DNA of 61,023 nt, taken from assembly GCA_024232855.1 (NCBI GenBank), contig JAAEPH010000056.1, positions 1-61,023 on the forward strand. The letters are read 5' to 3'. The translations under genes and the position numbers were made by a program. This DNA comes from Gammaproteobacteria bacterium. GTDB lineage: Bacteria; Pseudomonadota; Gammaproteobacteria; GCA-001735895. Below, piece after piece: positions 8,854 through 17,862 of this stretch. The stretch's first letter is position 1. The number at the start of each line of letters is the position of its first letter. The notes below the pieces were generated by a model. The model saw only the letters and a program-made list of their open reading frames with translations. It had not been told where the DNA came from and did not search any database.

Positions 8854-10368
8854 TCAACCCTGCTCGGCTTCAGCCTCGGCAAACCACGGCTCACGCGCCT
8901 TCATGATCAATTTGCCGGCAAATTCGTTATCGATGCCTTCGATTTCTTCAAGTTCGTCGGTTGACTGCTCGGCCAGATCCTCCATGGTGCAAATCCCGTG
9001 GCGCGATAGCTTGTGCGCGAGATCACTGGTCATGTATTCCATGTTAAGCAAATCATCCTGCGGCTCGCCCGCCTCGGCGGTCTCTTCGCGTGCAATCGCC
9101 ATGGTTAACAGGGCGTCGCGTGCGCGACCGCGCAGTTCCTGCACGATCTCCTCGTCGAACTCATTGATTTCGATGAGTTCCTCCTCGGGGATATAGGCGA
9201 CCTCGTCGATCGTGGTCAGTCCTTCCTGTACCAGGATGATTGCAACCTCCTCGTCGACATCGAGCTGGACCATGAAATTTTCGACCAGCCGACGCGATTC
9301 GCCTTCCGATTTCTCTTCGGCAGCGGTCTCGTCCATGACGTTCAGGGTCCAGCCGGTCAACTGGCTGGCGAGCTTGATGTTCTGACCGCCACGCCCGATC
9401 GCCTGCGACAACTTCTCTTCCGGAACCGCAATATCCATCGAATTGGCTTCTTCATCGATGACGATCGATGTGACTTCCGCCGGTGACATTGCGTTGACCG
9501 TAAACTGTGCCGCATTTTCGTCCCATAAAATGATATCGACGCGCTCTCCGGCGAGTTCGTTGGATACCGACTGCACGCGCGAGCCGCGCATACCGACACA
9601 GGCGCCGACCGGATCCATACGCGGGTCGTTACTCTTCACCGCGATCTTGGCGCGCATGCCGGGATCGCGCGCCGCGGAAATGATTTCGATCAGGTCCTGG
9701 CCGACTTCCGGCACTTCGAGCTTGAACAACTCGACCAGGAATTCCGGGGCGGTGCGGCTGATGAACAACTGTGGACCGCGCACTTCCGAGGCGATCTTGT
9801 ACAGGTAACCGCGCACACGGTCACCGGGACGCACCGATTCGCGCGGGATCATTTCCTCGCGCGGGATAAAGCCCTCGGCGTTATCACCGAGATCGACGTA
9901 GACGTTGCCGCGCTCGACACGCTTTACCTGCCCCATGACCAGGCTGTCTTCGCGATCGGTATAGGCGTCGATCACCTTGCGCCGCTCGGCTTCGCGCACC
10001 TTCTGCACGATAACCTGCTTGGCGGTCTGCGCCGCAATGCGACCAAACTCGACGGAATCGATCTGCTCTTCGACGAAATCACCCAGTTCAATTTCGGGTT
10101 GATCGAATTGCGCGGCTTCCAGCGTGATCTGACGCAGTGGTTCCTCGAGGCCGCCTTCTTCACCCGGCTCGGCCACTTCCCAGCGGCGATAGGTATCGTA
10201 GTCACCTGTCATACGATCAATATCAACCCGTACTTCGATATCCTGTTGATGCTTTTTGCGCGTCGCGGATGCGAGCGCCGCCTCGATCGCTTCAAATATG
10301 ATTTCACGATCGACACCCTTCTCGTTGGAGACGGTATCCGCTACTAACAGAATTTCTTTGTTATCCAT
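8854..10368 (-). CDS. nusA: Transcription termination/antitermination protein NusA
   Basis: RNA-polymerase-binding factor acting in pausing, intrinsic termination and rRNA antitermination. The 504-residue form starts at ATG with MDNKEILLVADTVSNEKG, followed by S1 (VKRVERGNVYVDLGDNAEGF), two KH domains (VGACVGMRGSRVQSV and AIGRGGQNIKLAS), and two acidic C-terminal repeats. The duplicated C-terminal domains are typical of gammaproteobacteria. An upstream in-frame TTG would add five residues without homology. It follows rimP by 62 bases in the usual operon. Confidence 0.98.
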   Translation of the reverse strand: MDNKEILLVADTVSNEKGVDREIIFEAIEAALASATRKKHQQDIEVRVDIDRMTGDYDTYRRWEVAEPGEEGGLEEPLRQITLEAAQFDQPEIELGDFVEEQIDSVEFGRIAAQTAKQVIVQKVREAERRKVIDAYTDREDSLVMGQVKRVERGNVYVDLGDNAEGFIPREEMIPRESVRPGDRVRGYLYKIASEVRGPQLFISRTAPEFLVELFKLEVPEVGQDLIEIISAARDPGMRAKIAVKSNDPRMDPVGACVGMRGSRVQSVSNELAGERVDIILWDENAAQFTVNAMSPAEVTSIVIDEEANSMDIAVPEEKLSQAIGRGGQNIKLASQLTGWTLNVMDETAAEEKSEGESRRLVENFMVQLDVDEEVAIILVQEGLTTIDEVAYIPEEELIEINEFDEEIVQELRGRARDALLTMAIAREETAEAGEPQDDLLNMEYMTSDLAHKLSRHGICTMEDLAEQSTDELEEIEGIDNEFAGKLIMKAREPWFAEAEAEQG

Positions 10369-10430
10369 CGTCGTTACTCGCAATGTGTCATCTGTCCGAA
10401 TGCAGATTTTGGCAAACGGATCAATCCAGT

Positions 10431-10877
10431 TTAAAGTTCGCCGACCAGGTTCGCCCTGGCGATATCGGCATAAGGCAGATCGAATCGTTCGCCATCTACC
10501 TCGATAGCGACCAGTTTAGAGTCAACCACACCCTGTAACCGGCCCTTGAAATTCTTCCTTCCCTGCAGCGCCACCGCGAGCCTGATCTTCGCGGTATTAC
10601 CGGAAAACAGTTCAAAGTCCGCAAGCTTGAACAGCGGTCGATCGATGCCCGGAGACGAAATCTCCAGGTCGTAGGCCTGCTTTATCGGCTCTTCGACATC
10701 CAGGATACCGCTCACCTGGTGGCTGATCGCGGCGCAATCGTCGATGTTCACGCCTGCTTCGCGATCGATGTAAACGCGCAGCGTGCCATGCCCGCCACCC
10801 GCATTGAACTCGACACCGACAAGCTCGTAGCCCATCGACTCTATGACCGGCTCGAATAGCTCCGCCAGATCGCGCAC
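10431..10877 (-). CDS. rimP: Ribosome maturation factor RimP
   Basis: Needed for 30S subunit maturation near the central pseudoknot. The 148-residue protein carries LFEPVIESMGYELVGVEF at the start and SSPGIDRPLF in the middle, both family hallmarks. I chose the GTG at 10875-10877 because GGGAG lies eight bases upstream and homologues begin a few residues before the LxEPV motif; a TTG at 10892 would add five residues. First gene of the rimP-nusA-infB-rbfA-truB-rpsO-pnp operon. Confidence 0.95.
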   Translation of the reverse strand: MRDLAELFEPVIESMGYELVGVEFNAGGGHGTLRVYIDREAGVNIDDCAAISHQVSGILDVEEPIKQAYDLEISSPGIDRPLFKLADFELFSGNTAKIRLAVALQGRKNFKGRLQGVVDSKLVAIEVDGERFDLPYADIARANLVGEL

Positions 10878-10900
10878 CAGACTTGCTCCCAAAAACCAAT

Positions 10901-10924
10901 AAAAAAGGCCCTAAAGGGCCTTTT
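10901..10924 (-). terminator. Intrinsic terminator in the rimP leader (possible attenuator)
   Basis: Minus strand: GGCCC, a TTTA loop, GGGCC and six T. It ends about 15 bases before the rimP ribosome binding site, with the operon downstream. It is either the end of an upstream transcript or a leader attenuator; the E. coli metY-rimP-nusA leader is also known to contain terminators. The reverse strand forms the same hairpin followed by four T. Confidence 0.8.
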
Positions 10925-11082
10925 AACTGACTACTGACTGCAAGGATCAGATCCATTGATAGCCAGTTAAATGTGCTTACAACTCCCGGCAGCAGCAAGT
11001 GCTACCTGCGGAAAGCGCTGACACGACTGCCGGATCATCGACCCCTCAGCCTGTCGGCCTGTCCCGCATACTTCGGTGGCGC

Positions 11083-11112
11083 ATAGTACTACAGGCAACT
11101 CAATGATTACAA
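11083..11112 (-). promoter_or_regulatory. Candidate promoter for the rimP operon
   Basis: Minus strand TTGTAA (11107-11112) and TACTAT (11083-11088), 18 bases apart, upstream of the leader terminator. The upstream tRNA-fMet transcript ends at its own terminator and the toxin-antitoxin pair runs the other way, so the rimP operon needs a promoter in this gap. Only moderate consensus. Otherwise 10925-11157 shows nothing recognisable. Confidence 0.4.
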
Positions 11113-11157
11113 GGGTTTGTGTGCTGCGATCAACTTGACGAATGTCGTCAAAAAAAA

Positions 11158-11178
11158 AGACTAGTCTTTGTCTAGTCT
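11158..11178. promoter_or_regulatory. Inverted-repeat operator ahead of the VapBC-type pair
   Basis: AGACTAG and its complement CTAGTCT flank TCTTTGT, 18 bases before the antitoxin ATG. Two GACTAGTC-like half sites are recognisable. Such palindromes are the usual autoregulatory targets of antitoxin-toxin complexes; TTGACG at 11135-11140 upstream could be the -35 element. Confidence 0.55.
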
Positions 11179-11196
11179 ATTTATTGGATTTCCGTT

Positions 11197-11439
11197 ATGT
11201 CAGAAATCGGCACTTTTGAAGCGAAAACCCACCTTCCCAAGCTGCTGGAACGAGTGCAGAAAGGGGAACACTTTGTAATAACGAGACATGGCCACCCTGT
11301 GGCCGAACTAGTGCCTGTAAGATCGCACGACCCCGACAAAATCCGTGCAGCCATCAACAATCTCAAATCATTTCAAAAGAATCATAGCCTCGGCGATTTA
11401 TCAGTTCGAGAATTAATCGACGAAGGACGTAAATACTGA
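11197..11439 (+). CDS. Phd/YefM-family antitoxin (VapB-like)
   Basis: An 80-residue protein with the Phd/YefM N-terminal DNA-binding fold: EIGTFEAKTHLPKLLERVQKG followed by FVITRHGHPVAELVPV. The C-terminal half (residues 50-80) is charged and should wrap around the toxin. The order antitoxin then PIN toxin, with overlapping or abutting reading frames, is the normal VapBC arrangement. Being on the opposite strand to all its neighbours and sitting between tRNA-fMet and rimP, genes usually adjacent, marks it as an insertion. Confidence 0.88.
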   Translation: MSEIGTFEAKTHLPKLLERVQKGEHFVITRHGHPVAELVPVRSHDPDKIRAAINNLKSFQKNHSLGDLSVRELIDEGRKY

Positions 11440-11447
11440 CGGCATTC

Positions 11448-11852
11448 GTGCTGGACTGCTCTATGACCATGGCCTGGGTATTTTCTGATAAGACCAATGA
11501 GTTCACCGACGCCTTGCGCGACTCCCTTTTGAAGGAGAACGCAGTAGCTCCAGTGCTCTGGCCGATAGAGGTAGGCAATGTCCTGTTAGTTGCAATGCGT
11601 CGTGGACGAATTACCACGGAAGACTGGATACGAATCCGTGATGATCTTGACGCATTGCCAATTGATATAGATCCGGACTCATATGAGCGCGTACTGGATA
11701 CGGTGCTACCTCTGGCGGACGAGCACGCCTTATCGGTTTACGACGCTATGTACCTTGAACTAGCACTCAGGCGCGGGCTGCCACTCGCAACATTGGACCG
11801 GAAGCTGATCGAGGCTGCGAACGCTGCCGGAATTGAGGCTCTTTGCCCATAA
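11448..11852 (+). CDS. PIN-domain ribonuclease toxin (VapC-like)
   Basis: PIN-domain toxins are Mg-dependent RNases, many of which cut tRNA. The acidic residues expected are present: Asp in VLDCSMTMAW at the start, Glu in WPIEVGNVL, Asp in LADEHALSVYDAMYLELA, and a late Asp in LATLDRKLI. From the GTG used here it is 134 residues; homologues usually begin M-T-x-F-V-LDCS, which here would need a CTG start at 11436 overlapping the antitoxin stop (CTGA). The true start is therefore either that CTG or the GTG four codons later. Pairs with the preceding antitoxin. Confidence 0.85.
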   Translation: MLDCSMTMAWVFSDKTNEFTDALRDSLLKENAVAPVLWPIEVGNVLLVAMRRGRITTEDWIRIRDDLDALPIDIDPDSYERVLDTVLPLADEHALSVYDAMYLELALRRGLPLATLDRKLIEAANAAGIEALCP

Positions 11853-12263
11853 GAAGAGACAGGTTTCCAGGCCCAGCCGTACTTGTTTGCGAGCACAGGG
11901 ACACATACCAGTCCATTACCGTTTTGTTAACAGTTTTCCCACCACATCAGGATATTCCACCAAAGGGTGTTTATCCGAAATAACCAGATTACTCTTTACC
12001 GGTAGAGACGGTATAGCGCGAAAGCGCCTGGCGAATTTCCTGGAATTTTCCAGGGGGCCGTCCGGGACAGACGCCTTTGAATCCGGAGTGTGTGTCCCAT
12101 GGGACCATGGTTCTCTGCCCCCCCCATTGTGCGCTTTTCAGTGTCTGCTATCTGGAAGCATATCTGCGATGTCAATGCGACTGATAAATCTGAATCTCTG
12201 AAGATGACTATCTAACCATCGGACAATGTATCCGGTGAATTCTTTCAATTTGACCCATAACGC
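11853..12263. other. Gene-free stretch with a repeat-motif core
   Basis: About 410 bases with no supported gene. It holds GGAGTGTGTGTCCC at 12085-12098, the core of the motif found near 700 and 2140, followed by a short palindrome (CCCATGGGACCATGG). The rest looks like decayed insertion debris downstream of the toxin gene. Confidence 0.5.
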
Positions 12264-12315
12264 AAAAAAAGATCTATACACGCTGGTGCCTTTTGAGCAC
12301 CGTATAGATCTTTTT
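12264..12315 (-). terminator. Terminator of the tRNA-fMet transcript
   Basis: A long stem (AAAAAGATCTATAC with its complement, plus an inner GGTGC/GCACC stem) directly follows the tRNA 3' end on the minus strand and finishes with seven T. The A-run before the stem makes it potentially bidirectional, so it may also end plus-strand transcripts from the toxin-antitoxin pair. Confidence 0.85.
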
Positions 12316-12324
12316 CGCTGTGTT

Positions 12325-12401
<77 letters not shown>

Positions 12402-12414
12402 TCAGAGGCGCGGA

Positions 12415-12443
12415 ATGATAGCCAGCTTTACGGGGTTTTACAA
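12415..12443 (-). promoter_or_regulatory. Promoter of tRNA-fMet
   Basis: Minus strand TTGTAA (12438-12443), a 17-base spacer and TATCAT (12415-12420), followed by a G/C-rich discriminator (TCCGCGCC) of the kind seen at stringently controlled stable-RNA promoters. It would start transcription about seven bases before the mature tRNA. Confidence 0.75.
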
Positions 12444-12476
12444 GAGGTGTACGGGCTATTTCGAACTATTTTTCAT

Positions 12477-12554
12477 CATTCCCGCGCAAGCGGGAACCCG
12501 TTGGCGGCGGCGCGACGAAAAGATTGCTTCGTCGCTTAGCTCCTCGCAATGACG
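12477..12554. repeat. Two dispersed short repeats upstream of tRNA-fMet
   Basis: First, a hairpin TTCCCGC-GCAA-GCGGGAA at 12479-12496, like widespread repeats of the ATTCCCGC...GCGGGAAT type. Second, 12522-12554, whose complement begins CGTCATTGCGAGGAGC and continues with AAGCGACGAAGCAATC, a repeat seen in many unrelated bacterial genomes. Both are non-coding and lie between nuoN and the tRNA promoter. Confidence 0.65.
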
Positions 12555-12595
12555 GAGGGGTATCGGGCGCGGGGATGACGAGAAATTAGCCTGGG

Positions 12596-14047
12596 CTAGC
12601 TGAATGCGAGAATACAGTAAGCCATCAGTATCGACGGGAAGACACCGAGCAGAATCAGGCTCAGGCTGTTGGCGCTGAGCAGTATTTTGACATCGAGCGC
12701 CTCCTTGATAGTGGTGGTTTGTTCGGCCATCGGCTTGTCGAAATACATGACCTTGATGATACGCAGGTAGTAGAACAGGCCGATCACCGAAAACAGCACC
12801 GCAACGATTGCGAGCCAGACCATGTCCACCTGAATGACGGCCTGGAGTACGCTCAGCTTGGCGTAGAATCCCACCGTCGGCGGCACTCCGGCCATCGAAA
12901 ACATGGCGATGGCGAGCAGGGCCGCATACCAGGGATTACCGTCGTTCAAACCCGACAGATCGCTGATTTCCTCGGCCTCGAATCCCTTGCGGTTGAGCAC
13001 CAGTAAAACACCGAAGGCGACCGATGCAGTGATCGCGTAGGTGATGGTATAAAACATGGCCGAGGCATAACCGTTAGCGCTGGTCGAGAGGATACCGAGC
13101 AGGATGAAGCCGACATGGGAGATGGTCGAATAGGCGAGCATGCGTTTGAAGTTGGTCTGCGCGATGGCGATGACATTACCCAGCGCCATCGATGCGATGG
13201 CAAGCGCCGTCAGCATTTGCGACCAGTCGACCTGCAGATCACCCAGCCCATCGACCAGCAGTCGAATGGCCATGGCGAAACCGGCAATCTTCGGCGCCGT
13301 GCCGATGAACAGGGCTACCGAGGTCGGCGCGCCCTGGTAAATGTCGGGCATCCACATGTGGAACGGTACCGCACCGAGCTTGAAACACAGCCCGACGACG
13401 ATAAAGGTGAGCGCAAATCCGAGCGCGACCGGGTGCTCGGCCATCTGCCCTTTCACCGAGGCGGATAACTGGGTAAGGTCGAGCGTGCCGGTGATGCCGT
13501 AAAAGATGGAGATGCCATACAGCAACAGGCCCGATGCCATGGCGCCAAGCACGAAATACTTCATCGCCGATTCCGAGGAACGCAGCGAGTTGCGATTGAA
13601 TGCGATCATCGCGTACAGCGACAGCGACAGCAACTCCAGTCCGAGGTACACCAGCAGAAACGAATGCGCCGAAATCATGACCATCATGCCGAGCGTCGCA
13701 AACAGGCCGAGCACGTAGTATTCACCCTTGTAAATATCGTGATCGGCGAGGTAATCGCGCGAGTAGACGAACACCATTATGGTGATTGCGCAAACCGCGA
13801 TCTTCAACACCACCGCCAGCTGATCGAGCACGAAGGAGCCGCCGAAACTGCTAACCGCCGACGCCGGCGCGACCAGGGCTACGGCGCCGATGGCAAGCGC
13901 CAGCGTCAGCACCGACAACAGCAGCGTGAAACCGCGTTTTTCCTGGGGCAGGAACAGGTCGACCACCAGCACCAGGCAGGTCATCGCAAGCATCACCATC
14001 TCGGGCAATGCGGGCATCAGGTCGGGTTGTACGAACTCGGCGGTCAT
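12596..14047 (-). CDS. nuoN: NADH-quinone oxidoreductase subunit N
   Basis: One of three antiporter-like proton-pumping subunits of the complex I membrane arm. 483 residues, about 14 transmembrane helices, with the conserved family segments LELLSLSLYAMIAF, GLCFKLGAVPFHMWMPDIYQGAP (charged Lys in the channel) and AYSTISHVGF. The start overlaps the nuoM stop (ATGA), and it is the last nuo gene. The stop is TAG followed by CCCAGGC, a weaker version of the repeat end described elsewhere. Confidence 0.98.
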   Translation of the reverse strand: MTAEFVQPDLMPALPEMVMLAMTCLVLVVDLFLPQEKRGFTLLLSVLTLALAIGAVALVAPASAVSSFGGSFVLDQLAVVLKIAVCAITIMVFVYSRDYLADHDIYKGEYYVLGLFATLGMMVMISAHSFLLVYLGLELLSLSLYAMIAFNRNSLRSSESAMKYFVLGAMASGLLLYGISIFYGITGTLDLTQLSASVKGQMAEHPVALGFALTFIVVGLCFKLGAVPFHMWMPDIYQGAPTSVALFIGTAPKIAGFAMAIRLLVDGLGDLQVDWSQMLTALAIASMALGNVIAIAQTNFKRMLAYSTISHVGFILLGILSTSANGYASAMFYTITYAITASVAFGVLLVLNRKGFEAEEISDLSGLNDGNPWYAALLAIAMFSMAGVPPTVGFYAKLSVLQAVIQVDMVWLAIVAVLFSVIGLFYYLRIIKVMYFDKPMAEQTTTIKEALDVKILLSANSLSLILLGVFPSILMAYCILAFS

Positions 14048-15558
14048 ATCTTTGGATTCGCAATGTGATTGAGCAGGTTTTCGATGGTCGGATGCATGAC
14101 TTCAACCAGTGGGTCTGGCCACAGGCCAAGTGCGAGCACGGCAATCGCGAGGAGCGCCAGGAACAGAAATTCACGTTTGTTGATATCGGTCAGGGCGCGC
14201 ACATTGTCGTTGGCGATATCACCGAAGACGACGCGCTTTACCATCCACAGGGTATAGGCCGCGCCCAGGATCAGCGTGGTCGCGGCGAGGAATGCGATCC
14301 AGAAACTGGCCTTGAAACTGGCCAGGATAACCATGAACTCGCCCACAAAACCCGAAGTACCGGGCAGCCCGGCATTGGCCATGGCGAAAAACACCATGAA
14401 GGCGGCGAATACCGGCATGGTATTGACGACACCGCCGTAATCGGCGATCTGGCGACTGTGCATGCGGTCGTACATCACGCCGACACAGAGGAACAGCGCG
14501 CCGGAGATGAAACCGTGCGATACCATTTGCACCATGCCGCCTTCGAGTGCCAGCGCCGCACCCTGTTCGCCATATTCGGAATTGACGATACGAAATACGA
14601 TGAAAAAGCCGAGCGTGACGAAACCCATGTGCGCGATCGACGAGTAGGCGATCAGTTTCTTCATATCGCGCTGCACCAGCGCGACAAAACCGATGTAGAC
14701 GACCGCGGTCAGCGACATGGTGATGATCAGCCAGTCGAGTTCGGCGCTGGCGTCCGGCGTGATCGGCAGACTGAAGCGCAGAAAGCCGTAGCCGCCGATT
14801 TTCAACATGATCGCGGCCAGGATAACCGAGCCGCCGGTGGGCGCCTCGACGTGCGCATCCGGTAACCAGGTGTGCACCGGCCACATCGGCACCTTGACCG
14901 CGAAGGCGACCAGCATGGCGAGGAAAATCAGCACCTGCTCGGTCATCGACAGCCTCAGGTGATGGAAGTCGAAGATGGCGAAACTGCCGGATTGCGAGTA
15001 CATGTAGATCAACGCCACCAGCATCAACACCGAGCCGATGAAGGTATAGAGGAAGAACTTGAGCGTTGCGTAAATGCGGTTGGCGCCGCCCCAGATACCG
15101 ATTATCAGGAACATTGGAATCAGCATCGCTTCAAACATGATGTAGAACAGGATCGAATCGAGCGCGGAGAAAGTGCCGATCATGAAACCTTCCATGATCA
15201 GAAACGCGGCCATGTATTGCGAGGCGCGGTACTGGATCACTTCCCAGGCCGAGATAACCACGATCACCGTGGTGAACGAGGTCAGCAGTATCAACGGCAT
15301 CGAGATTCCGTCGATACCGAGGTAGTACTCGATGTTGAAGGCAGCAATCCACTCGTGGCGTTCGACGAACTGCATCAGATGCGTTTGCGTATTGAATTGG
15401 GTGTACAGCGGCAGCGTCAACAGGAGGGTGATAATCGACACCAGCAGCGCAATCTTACGCGCCCCCGAAGGTTCCCTGTCACCCGCGAACAACACCAGGA
15501 TACCGCCGAATATCGGCGTCCAGATCGCAAGGCTCAGTAATGGCCAGTCAGCATACAT
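14044..15558 (-). CDS. nuoM: NADH-quinone oxidoreductase subunit M
   Basis: Proton-pumping antiporter-like subunit of complex I. 504 residues with about 14 membrane helices; motifs include GIDGISMPLILLT, FEAMLIPMFLIIGIWGG (key Glu), KVPMWPVHTWLPDAHVEAPT (key Lys) and YSSIAHMGFVTLG. Follows nuoL by 34 bases and overlaps nuoN by four. The E and K residues expected for proton translocation are all present. Confidence 0.98.
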   Translation of the reverse strand: MYADWPLLSLAIWTPIFGGILVLFAGDREPSGARKIALLVSIITLLLTLPLYTQFNTQTHLMQFVERHEWIAAFNIEYYLGIDGISMPLILLTSFTTVIVVISAWEVIQYRASQYMAAFLIMEGFMIGTFSALDSILFYIMFEAMLIPMFLIIGIWGGANRIYATLKFFLYTFIGSVLMLVALIYMYSQSGSFAIFDFHHLRLSMTEQVLIFLAMLVAFAVKVPMWPVHTWLPDAHVEAPTGGSVILAAIMLKIGGYGFLRFSLPITPDASAELDWLIITMSLTAVVYIGFVALVQRDMKKLIAYSSIAHMGFVTLGFFIVFRIVNSEYGEQGAALALEGGMVQMVSHGFISGALFLCVGVMYDRMHSRQIADYGGVVNTMPVFAAFMVFFAMANAGLPGTSGFVGEFMVILASFKASFWIAFLAATTLILGAAYTLWMVKRVVFGDIANDNVRALTDINKREFLFLALLAIAVLALGLWPDPLVEVMHPTIENLLNHIANPKI

Positions 15559-15592
15559 AATTTTAAGCTTTATCCATTTTCGTTATTCTGCC

Positions 15593-17545
15593 CTAGCCCA
15601 GCACGGCCCAACCCAACAACAGGATCAGCCCGGATATCATCGCGAACGCGTAGTGGTTCAGGTAACCGGTTTGTACGTGGCGCGCCACGCCCGCAAACCA
15701 GCCCACCAGGCGCACGCTGCCGTTGACGATGAGACCGTCGATCACGAGCGCATCGCCGAGCCGCCACAGCACCTGCCCTACCGCGCGCGCCGTCCCGGCA
15801 AAGACGATTTCATTGAAACGATCGAAGTAGTACTTGTTGTCGAGCAGTTGGTAAATCCACTCCATGCGCTGTCGGATAGCGCTGGCGAGCTGTGGTTTAC
15901 GCAGATAAATGTACCAGGCGCTGATGACACCGGCGGCGGCGAGCCAGGTCGGGCCGGGCGCGAGACCGTGTACAACGAAACTGGCCGGACCATGAAATGC
16001 TTCAGCCACCGCGGCCATCGCGCCATGCTCGCGGAATATAATGATCGCCTGGTCGAAGAAATCGGTGAACAACACGGTTTCGATGGTAAGCCAGCCGATG
16101 ATCGCCGAGGGAATCGCCAGCAGAATCAATGGCACGGTGACCACGGGCGCGGTTTCGTGCAGGTGCTCGCGCGTGTGCTCGTCCATGCGTTCCTCTCCGT
16201 GGAATACCAGGAAGAACATGCGGAAGGAATAAAACGCTGTGACGAACACGCCCAGCAGAACGGCAAGGTAAGCGTAACCGGCGCCCCAGACATCAGCGTT
16301 TTTGGTCGCGATCAGGATCGCATCCTTGGAAAAATAGCCCGAGCTTCCCGGGAAGCCGATCAGCGCCAGCGAACCCACCAGCGACACCCAGTAGGTGATC
16401 GGCATGTATTTCTTGAGACCGCCCATCTTGCGGATATCCTGCTCATGGTGCATGGCGATGATTACCGAGCCGGCAGCGAGGAACAGCAACGCCTTGAAGA
16501 ATGCGTGCGTCATCAGGTGGAAAATCGCGGCCGAGTAAGCCGAAGCGCCGAGCGCCACCGTCATGTAACCCAGCTGCGACAGCGTCGAGTAGGCGACCAC
16601 GCGCTTGATGTCGTTTTGCACGATGCCGATCAGGCCCATGAAAAAGGCCGTGGTCGCACCGATGACGATAACGAAGGACAGCGCGGTTTCTGATAATTCG
16701 AACAGCGGCGACATGCGCGCCACCATGAAGATGCCGGCGGTTACCATGGTCGCCGCGTGGATCAACGCCGAGATCGGGGTCGGGCCTTCCATCGAATCGG
16801 GCAGCCACACGTGCAGCGGCACCTGCGCCGATTTACCCATGGCGCCGATAAACAGCAGAATACAGGCGAGCGTGATCACCGACCAGTCCATTCCCGGAAT
16901 CACCTGCATGGTCGCCGTCACCATGCTGTCGGCGCGATCGAAGACTTCGTAGTAATCGAGCGAACCGGTAAACATCAGCAACACGGCGATGCCGAGCAAA
17001 AAGCCGAAATCACCGACACGGTTGACGAGAAAAGCCTTCATGTTGGCGTAAATCGCGGTTTCCTTCTTGAACCAGAAACCGATCAGTAAGTATGACACCA
17101 GCCCCACCGCTTCCCAGCCGAAGAACAGTTGCAGGAAGTTGTTCGACATGACCAGCATCAGCATCGAGAAGGTAAACAGCGAGATATAGCTGAAGAAACG
17201 CTGGTAGCCATCATCGTCATGCATGTAGCCGATGGTATAGATGTGCACCATCAACGAGACCCCGCTCACCACCGCTATCATCAACGCGGTCAGGCCATCG
17301 ATAAGGAAACCGATTTCGAAGCGGATGCCGTCGCTGATCATCCAGGTATACACGGAATAGTTGTAGATCGGTGCGCCGTCGACGGCGACGTTCTTGAGCA
17401 CCAGCAGGGACAGGACAAAGGATACGGCGACGCCGATAATGGTGACGCAATGCGCGCCCGAGCGGCCGATCTGTTTGCCGAAGAAACCGGCGATAATCGC
17501 ACCCAACAGCGAAGCCAGTGGAATAGCGAGGTATACGAGTTCCAT
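15593..17545 (-). CDS. nuoL: NADH-quinone oxidoreductase subunit L
   Basis: Distal proton-pumping subunit of complex I, carrying the long lateral helix. About 650 residues and some 16 membrane helices; motifs FGWEAVGLVSYLLIGFW, SAQVPLHVWLPDSMEGPTP and YSTLSQLGYM, with the usual Glu and Lys. I prefer the ATG at 17543-17545 (MELVYLAIPL); a GTG at 17554 would add three residues and is slightly better spaced from GGAG. Lies directly after nuoK. The C-terminal region contains the traverse helix and a final transmembrane anchor. Confidence 0.98.
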   Translation of the reverse strand: MELVYLAIPLASLLGAIIAGFFGKQIGRSGAHCVTIIGVAVSFVLSLLVLKNVAVDGAPIYNYSVYTWMISDGIRFEIGFLIDGLTALMIAVVSGVSLMVHIYTIGYMHDDDGYQRFFSYISLFTFSMLMLVMSNNFLQLFFGWEAVGLVSYLLIGFWFKKETAIYANMKAFLVNRVGDFGFLLGIAVLLMFTGSLDYYEVFDRADSMVTATMQVIPGMDWSVITLACILLFIGAMGKSAQVPLHVWLPDSMEGPTPISALIHAATMVTAGIFMVARMSPLFELSETALSFVIVIGATTAFFMGLIGIVQNDIKRVVAYSTLSQLGYMTVALGASAYSAAIFHLMTHAFFKALLFLAAGSVIIAMHHEQDIRKMGGLKKYMPITYWVSLVGSLALIGFPGSSGYFSKDAILIATKNADVWGAGYAYLAVLLGVFVTAFYSFRMFFLVFHGEERMDEHTREHLHETAPVVTVPLILLAIPSAIIGWLTIETVLFTDFFDQAIIIFREHGAMAAVAEAFHGPASFVVHGLAPGPTWLAAAGVISAWYIYLRKPQLASAIRQRMEWIYQLLDNKYYFDRFNEIVFAGTARAVGQVLWRLGDALVIDGLIVNGSVRLVGWFAGVARHVQTGYLNHYAFAMISGLILLLGWAVLG

Positions 17546-17547
17546 AC

Positions 17548-17862
17548 TCACCACTTTAACTCCTTGATATCTTCGACGTTTATCGAGCCCCTGTTACGGA
17601 ACAGCACCACCAGGATGGCAAGCCCGATGGCGGCCTCCGCTGCAGCCACCGTGAGGATGAAGAACACGAATACCTGTCCAGCGAGATCATTGAGATAGTG
17701 CGAAAAGGCGAGGAAATTCAGGTTGACCGACAGCAGCATCAACTCGATCGACATCAACAGGATGATGATGTTCTTGCGATTGATGACGATACCGGCGATC
17801 GAGATGCTGAACAGCACCGCGGCCAGGATCAGGTAATGGCTTAGCGTCAGCGTCATCATCAC
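17548..17862 (-). CDS. nuoK: NADH-quinone oxidoreductase subunit K
   Basis: Small three-helix membrane subunit near the quinone site, homologous to MrpC. 104 residues; the conserved glutamates lie in [17 protein letters not shown] and [13 protein letters not shown]. Start overlaps the nuoJ stop by four bases; ATG codons at residues 1, 2 and 3 are possible starts. Lies between nuoJ and nuoL in the standard order. Confidence 0.98.
   Translation of the reverse strand: MMMTLTLSHYLILAAVLFSISIAGIVINRKNIIILLMSIELMLLSVNLNFLAFSHYLNDLAGQVFVFFILTVAAAEAAIGLAILVVLFRNRGSINVEDIKELKW

Noticed and set aside
15332..16693. 453-codon plus-strand open frame opposite nuoM/nuoL
   Set aside because: Antisense to conserved membrane-protein genes; His/Arg/Gln-rich translation is the mirror of hydrophobic codons, not a real protein.
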